Assembly (NCBI GenBank): GCA_041477815.1
Contig: JBGOUV010000378.1
Span: 1 to 6,811, forward strand
DNA length: 6,811 nucleotides
Origin: JBGOUV01 sp041477815
GTDB taxonomy: Bacteria; Acidobacteriota; Terriglobia; Bryobacterales; JACQDG01
Direction: 5' to 3'
Below are positions 5,432 to 6,811 of the stretch, piece after piece. Position 1 is the first letter of the stretch, and every line of letters starts with the position of its first letter. A model generated the notes under the pieces. The model worked only from the letters and a program-made list of their open reading frames with translations, ran no database searches and was not told the DNA's origin. Position numbers and translations under genes: made by a program.

Positions 5432-6321
5432 CGCTCCCGCTCCTCATACTCGCGGCTCTGGGGTCGCCCGAGATAGTTTCGCCCGAGCAGCGCGCCGTCG
5501 CCTACCTGGTCCAGGAAGTCCCGGCCTGGCCGGAGCAGAACCGTTGTTTCTCCTGCCACAACAACGGCGACGGCGCCCGCGCCCTCTACCAGGCCCGCCG
5601 CCGAGGATTCACCGTCCCCACCCCGGCCCTGACCGCCACAACCGAATGGCTGAGCCACCCCGACCGCTGGGACTCGCTACCCGGCGACGCCGTCTTCAGC
5701 GACAAGCGCCTGGCCCGCCTCCAATTCGCCGCAGCGCTCGCCGAGGCCTATGAATCCCGCCTGGTCGGCGATCCGCAGCCTCTCCGCGACGCCGCCCAGT
5801 CGCTAGTCCGCCTGCAGCACTCCGATGGGTATTGGCCCTTGGATGGCGGCGACTCCCTAGGGTCCCCGGTAACCTACGGCATCCCCCTGGCCACGGCTCT
5901 AGCCGCCCGCACCCTGGGTGTCGCCGGCACTTCCGACGATGCGGTCCCACGGGCGAAGCGCTGGCTCCGCTCCCTCCGCCTGTCCACCACCCTGGACGCT
6001 GCGGCCGTCCTGCTCGTCCTGGAACGCCCCGACGCGGTCCAATTTCTGCTCCAGGCCCAAGGCAGCTCCGGCGGCTGGGGCCCCTATCCCCGTTCCCCCG
6101 CTGAGCCTTTCGACACCGCGATCGCCGTCTTAGCCCTGGCCTCGCAAGACCACCCCGCCTTGGAACGGGCGCGGCAATACCTGATCCGGACGCAGCGTCC
6201 CGACGGCTCCTGGCCCGAAACCACCCGCCCCTCCGGCGCTCAATCTTACGCCCAGCGGATCTCCACCAGCGCCTGGGCCACCCAAGCCCTGCTGGCTACT
6301 TCACCGCAAACCCCACGCTAA
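5428..6321 (+). CDS. Secreted CxxCH protein with prenyltransferase/squalene-oxidase-type repeats
   Basis: The 297-residue protein uses a TTG start whose bases overlap the TGA stop of the preceding gene (TTGA). An in-frame TAA at 5416 and the hydrophobic leader right after the TTG support this start. Residues 2-12 (TLPLLILAALG) look like a short signal peptide, although the n-region lacks a basic residue. C40-F-S-C-H44 is a CxxCH motif, so one c-type haem may be attached outside the cytoplasm. From about 95 the protein has alpha/alpha-toroid features of terpenoid cyclases and prenyltransferases, with three QW-like motifs: QHSDGYW (130-136), QGSSGGW (211-217) and QRPDGSW (256-262). The DxDD catalytic motif of squalene-hopene cyclases is not seen, and the protein is less than half the usual cyclase length, so it is unlikely to be a cyclase. 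Function is unknown; a periplasmic binding or haem-linked role is possible. The final codons lie in a 36-bp sequence repeated downstream. Confidence 0.78.
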   Translation: MTLPLLILAALGSPEIVSPEQRAVAYLVQEVPAWPEQNRCFSCHNNGDGARALYQARRRGFTVPTPALTATTEWLSHPDRWDSLPGDAVFSDKRLARLQFAAALAEAYESRLVGDPQPLRDAAQSLVRLQHSDGYWPLDGGDSLGSPVTYGIPLATALAARTLGVAGTSDDAVPRAKRWLRSLRLSTTLDAAAVLLVLERPDAVQFLLQAQGSSGGWGPYPRSPAEPFDTAIAVLALASQDHPALERARQYLIRTQRPDGSWPETTRPSGAQSYAQRISTSAWATQALLATSPQTPR

Positions 6322-6329
6322 CCATCTCC
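6294..6329. repeat. Direct repeat, copy 1 (overlaps 3' end of the CxxCH gene)
   Basis: These 36 bp match 6368-6403 at 34 positions. This copy holds the last codons and the TAA of the plus-strand gene. Read on the minus strand it also spells the same peptide end, EMVSVGFAVK-stop, as the convergent gene, with two synonymous changes. Confidence 0.9.
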
Positions 6330-6362
6330 TGGGTGATGGGTCCTGGGTGTTGGGTGTTGGGA
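6328..6362 (-). repeat. Heptanucleotide array 3 (five units, minus orientation)
   Basis: On the minus strand the units are TCCCAAC, ACCCAAC, ACCCAGG, ACCCATC, ACCCAGG, matching the ACCCAAC consensus of the arrays at 2724 and 4603. It fills most of the 48-bp gap between the convergent genes and lies between the two copies of a 36-bp direct repeat. No hairpin or T-tract is seen, so a terminator role is not supported. Confidence 0.8.
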
Positions 6363-6367
6363 GGCGC

Positions 6368-6403
6368 GGCTACTTTACCGCAAACCCCACGCTGACCATC
6401 TCC
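6368..6403. repeat. Direct repeat, copy 2 (3' end of the convergent Ig-like gene)
   Basis: This copy encodes the last ten residues and stop of the minus-strand gene. It is 34/36 identical to 6294-6329, with a 74-bp offset. Both differences are silent when read in the minus-strand gene's frame, which suggests the repeat was copied from this gene. Confidence 0.9.
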
Positions 6404-6811
6404 CGCGCCACTCGCTCTTCAACCTTCTCGAACACATCCACCTCAAACGCCTTGCCCACCGTATTCCCCGCCAAATCCTCCAGAATCTTCTCGACGCGCA
6501 ACCAATAGGCCCCCGCTTCCCACGCCTCGGTCGGCCAAAACCGCCAGCGCGTCTCCTCCCGATCCACCTCGACTCTCCCCTCCAGGCGCTCCCCCTGACC
6601 GCTCGCCACCCACACCACCCGCTCCAGTAACGCCCGATCCAGCGCCTCGCCGAACTCCACCGCCACGGCCTCCCGCGTCCCCGCTCGCGGCGCGCGGATG
6701 ACCCATCTGTGAGGGTCCACCGGCACGCGGTCGGCTGGCCCCACCAGAAACGGTTTGCGAAAGTCCTCGGCCAGCTCTCTCCCGTCTGCATCCTTCCATC
6801 CCCGCTCTACC
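6370..6811 (-). CDS. Ig-like (Big_5/SbsA-type) domain protein, C-terminal part (5' truncated by window edge)
   Basis: The frame is open to base 811 beyond 6000, with 146 visible residues ending in FAVK and TAG; the start lies outside the window. Residues about 37-125 resemble a bacterial Ig-like domain of the SbsA/Big_5 type: WVIRAPRAGTREAVAVEFGEALD as the opening strands, ETRWRFWPTEAWEAGAYWLRV in the middle, and the hallmark EDLAGN turn followed by the F-E-V-D strand. A second such unit may precede it (KDADGRELAEDFRKPFLVGP). These domains usually lie in exported surface or periplasmic proteins. The C-terminal tail VFEKVEERVAREMVSVGFAVK is charged and may be a helix plus strand. It converges on the plus-strand operon with a 48-bp gap. 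Family assignment is moderate and its role unknown. Confidence 0.75.
   Translation of the reverse strand, partial: VERGWKDADGRELAEDFRKPFLVGPADRVPVDPHRWVIRAPRAGTREAVAVEFGEALDRALLERVVWVASGQGERLEGRVEVDREETRWRFWPTEAWEAGAYWLRVEKILEDLAGNTVGKAFEVDVFEKVEERVAREMVSVGFAVK

Noticed and set aside
6328..6362. Heptamer array 3 as a bidirectional terminator
   Set aside because: The repeat is not self-complementary and has no T-tract on either strand.

Overview
The window is about 6.8 kb of GC-rich bacterial chromosome. It most likely comes from an Acidobacteriota genome of the Bryobacterales/Solibacter type. This is inferred from gene style only: a coiled-coil OmpA lipoprotein-like protein, a twin-arginine TIM-barrel isomerase, a CxxCH-plus-toroid protein, and strong GC-rich codon bias. 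No rRNA, tRNA or CRISPR array is visible.

Layout. (1) Bases 1-630 hold the 3' end of an OmpA-family envelope gene, followed by a strong GC hairpin. (2) Bases 631-2291 are an island with visibly lower GC and different codon use. It carries one gene, a zinc-finger/HEPN-like N-terminal domain fused to a RES (NAD+-degrading toxin fold) domain, preceded by a small perfect palindrome that overlaps a possible -10 box. No Xre-type antitoxin gene is adjacent. (3) Bases 2292-2758 hold no intact gene. They contain a decayed and internally deleted RAYT (REP-associated tyrosine transposase) on the minus strand, bracketed by two inverted copies of a 40-bp double-hairpin REP, and then a five-unit heptanucleotide array. 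(4) Bases 2756-5431 (perhaps to 6321) form a tight plus-strand operon driven by an extended -10 promoter: yceD, rpmF, plsX, a Tat-exported sugar-phosphate-isomerase-like protein, and a secreted CxxCH/terpenoid-cyclase-toroid protein. (5) A minus-strand gene (6370-6811, 5' end outside the window) converges on that operon and encodes an Ig-like envelope protein.

The yceD-rpmF-plsX core couples ribosome-related functions to phospholipid synthesis in the usual conserved order. The last two genes look like lineage-specific exported additions, joined by a 3-bp gap and a 4-bp overlap.

The least expected signal is a family of heptamer arrays (consensus ACCCAAC). Each has exactly five units (35 bp), and they lie at three separate places in under 4 kb: against the -10 of the yceD promoter, inside the coding region of the isomerase, and between the two convergent genes. 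The last array is flanked by a 36-bp direct duplication of the convergent gene end. The REP/RAYT element and the RES island are the other points worth following. All identifications rest on reading motifs by eye; no database search was possible.
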